From Bryum argenteum (taxonomy: Eukaryota; Streptophyta; Bryopsida; Bryales; Bryaceae): a stretch of DNA of 64,000 nt. Every line of letters begins with the position of its first letter. The stretch's first letter is position 1. Shown one piece after another: positions 63,554 to 64,000 of the stretch. A program made the translations under genes and the position numbers. The notes beneath the pieces were generated by a model. That model was not told the origin of the DNA, searched no databases, and worked only from the letters and a program-made list of their open reading frames with translations. Where the stretch lies: contig CM073322.1 in assembly GCA_037043015.1 (NCBI GenBank), positions 30,809,864 to 30,873,863 of the forward strand, in the 5' to 3' direction.

Positions 63554-64000
63554 ATCAGAATCTTATGTGAAAATTGAAGTTTGGACACTAAATTGCTAGA
63601 TACTAACCACAAGATAGGATAGGTAATTGGAGACTACCATGGCCATATTTATGCATTTTAACCCCTAAACGCCCGAGCCTATTTTTAGCAAAAAAGCACA
63701 TTTCCATAGAAATTGTCATAGATGAAAATCAAGAGAAGCTATTAAGATCTCAACCATACAAACTTGTAATAGACTTATTGAAGATCATGTGGACCAAAAT
63801 TTGAGTCATGAGGCCTTATAGATCGGGAGATCATAACATATTAATATCAAAAACAAACTGCAAAATTTCATCATTTTCACTTTGAGGTGGAAATGCTACC
63901 AATATACCTATTGCAATGAAAAAGTCACCAACTAGAAAGATGTTCACCTTCATCTTAATAAGTCCCTTACCCAACAAAAATTCATCAAAAAAATTTCTTG
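63554..64000. other. Intergenic DNA with a TTAACCCCTAAACGCCC box
   Basis: The box at about 63658-63676 starts a copy of a dispersed repeat (GATCTCAACCATACAAAC, GAAGATCATGTGGACC) that runs off the window. No gene seen. Confidence 0.4.

Overview
The window is nuclear DNA of a land plant. It carries Dof and trihelix transcription factors, an ACT-domain Raf-like kinase of the plant STY8/17/46 group, and a plant-type DHHC S-acyltransferase. Genes have many short GT-AG introns (mostly 60-300 bp) set in AT-rich, transposon-laden DNA. The species cannot be fixed from this. A seed-free plant such as a lycophyte or fern is only a guess, based on recalled occurrence of the transposon protein family seen here.

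Layout. 0.9-1.85 kb: intronless Dof gene, minus strand. 1.9-13.4 kb: gene-poor DNA with small DNA transposons whose ends and target-site duplications (TSDs) can be read (hAT-like 4287-5137, Tourist-like 6348-6709, a TA-flanked MITE 10642-10808), a SINE copy near 6.9 kb and an unexplained GC-rich island at 11.0-12.8 kb. 13.4-39.2 kb: an array of ~195-bp tandem repeats split by a 23,876-bp element (14261-38136) with inverted termini and a 3-bp TSD (TAG). The giant element holds (a) a decayed coding block on the minus strand (15.0-18.8 kb), (b) a stack of fold-back modules (22.1-32.6 kb) enclosing an intact-looking two-exon trihelix gene, (c) a decayed transposase-like gene (DUF7869-type motif VGHTHEDIDQRFS) on the plus strand, and (d) a 1,838-bp relative of the giant element itself (34614-36451). 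Element (d) interrupts gene (c), and its removal restores the reading frame exactly.

39.2-62.6 kb is the gene-bearing part, all on the minus strand. It has an ACT-domain kinase (42045-46614, 13 exons, 687 aa), a VPS51 GARP/EARP tethering subunit (about 50105-55.7 kb, at least 20 exons, N-terminus unresolved) and a DHHC palmitoyltransferase (56487-59628, 10 exons, 776 aa). A Stowaway MITE (48575-48676) lies between kinase and VPS51. The right end has a Tourist-like MITE (62645-63165) followed by a full-length-looking tRNA-derived SINE.

Functional links. VPS51 (retrograde tethering at the trans-Golgi) and the S-acyltransferase (membrane anchoring of proteins) are close neighbours on one strand, but nothing shows that they are co-regulated. 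The clearest novelty is the 24-kb element family: TIR start AAACAC/GCAATTAAGC, a subterminal hairpin, 3-bp TSDs, a DUF7869-type protein and self-nesting. I could not place it in a standard superfamily.
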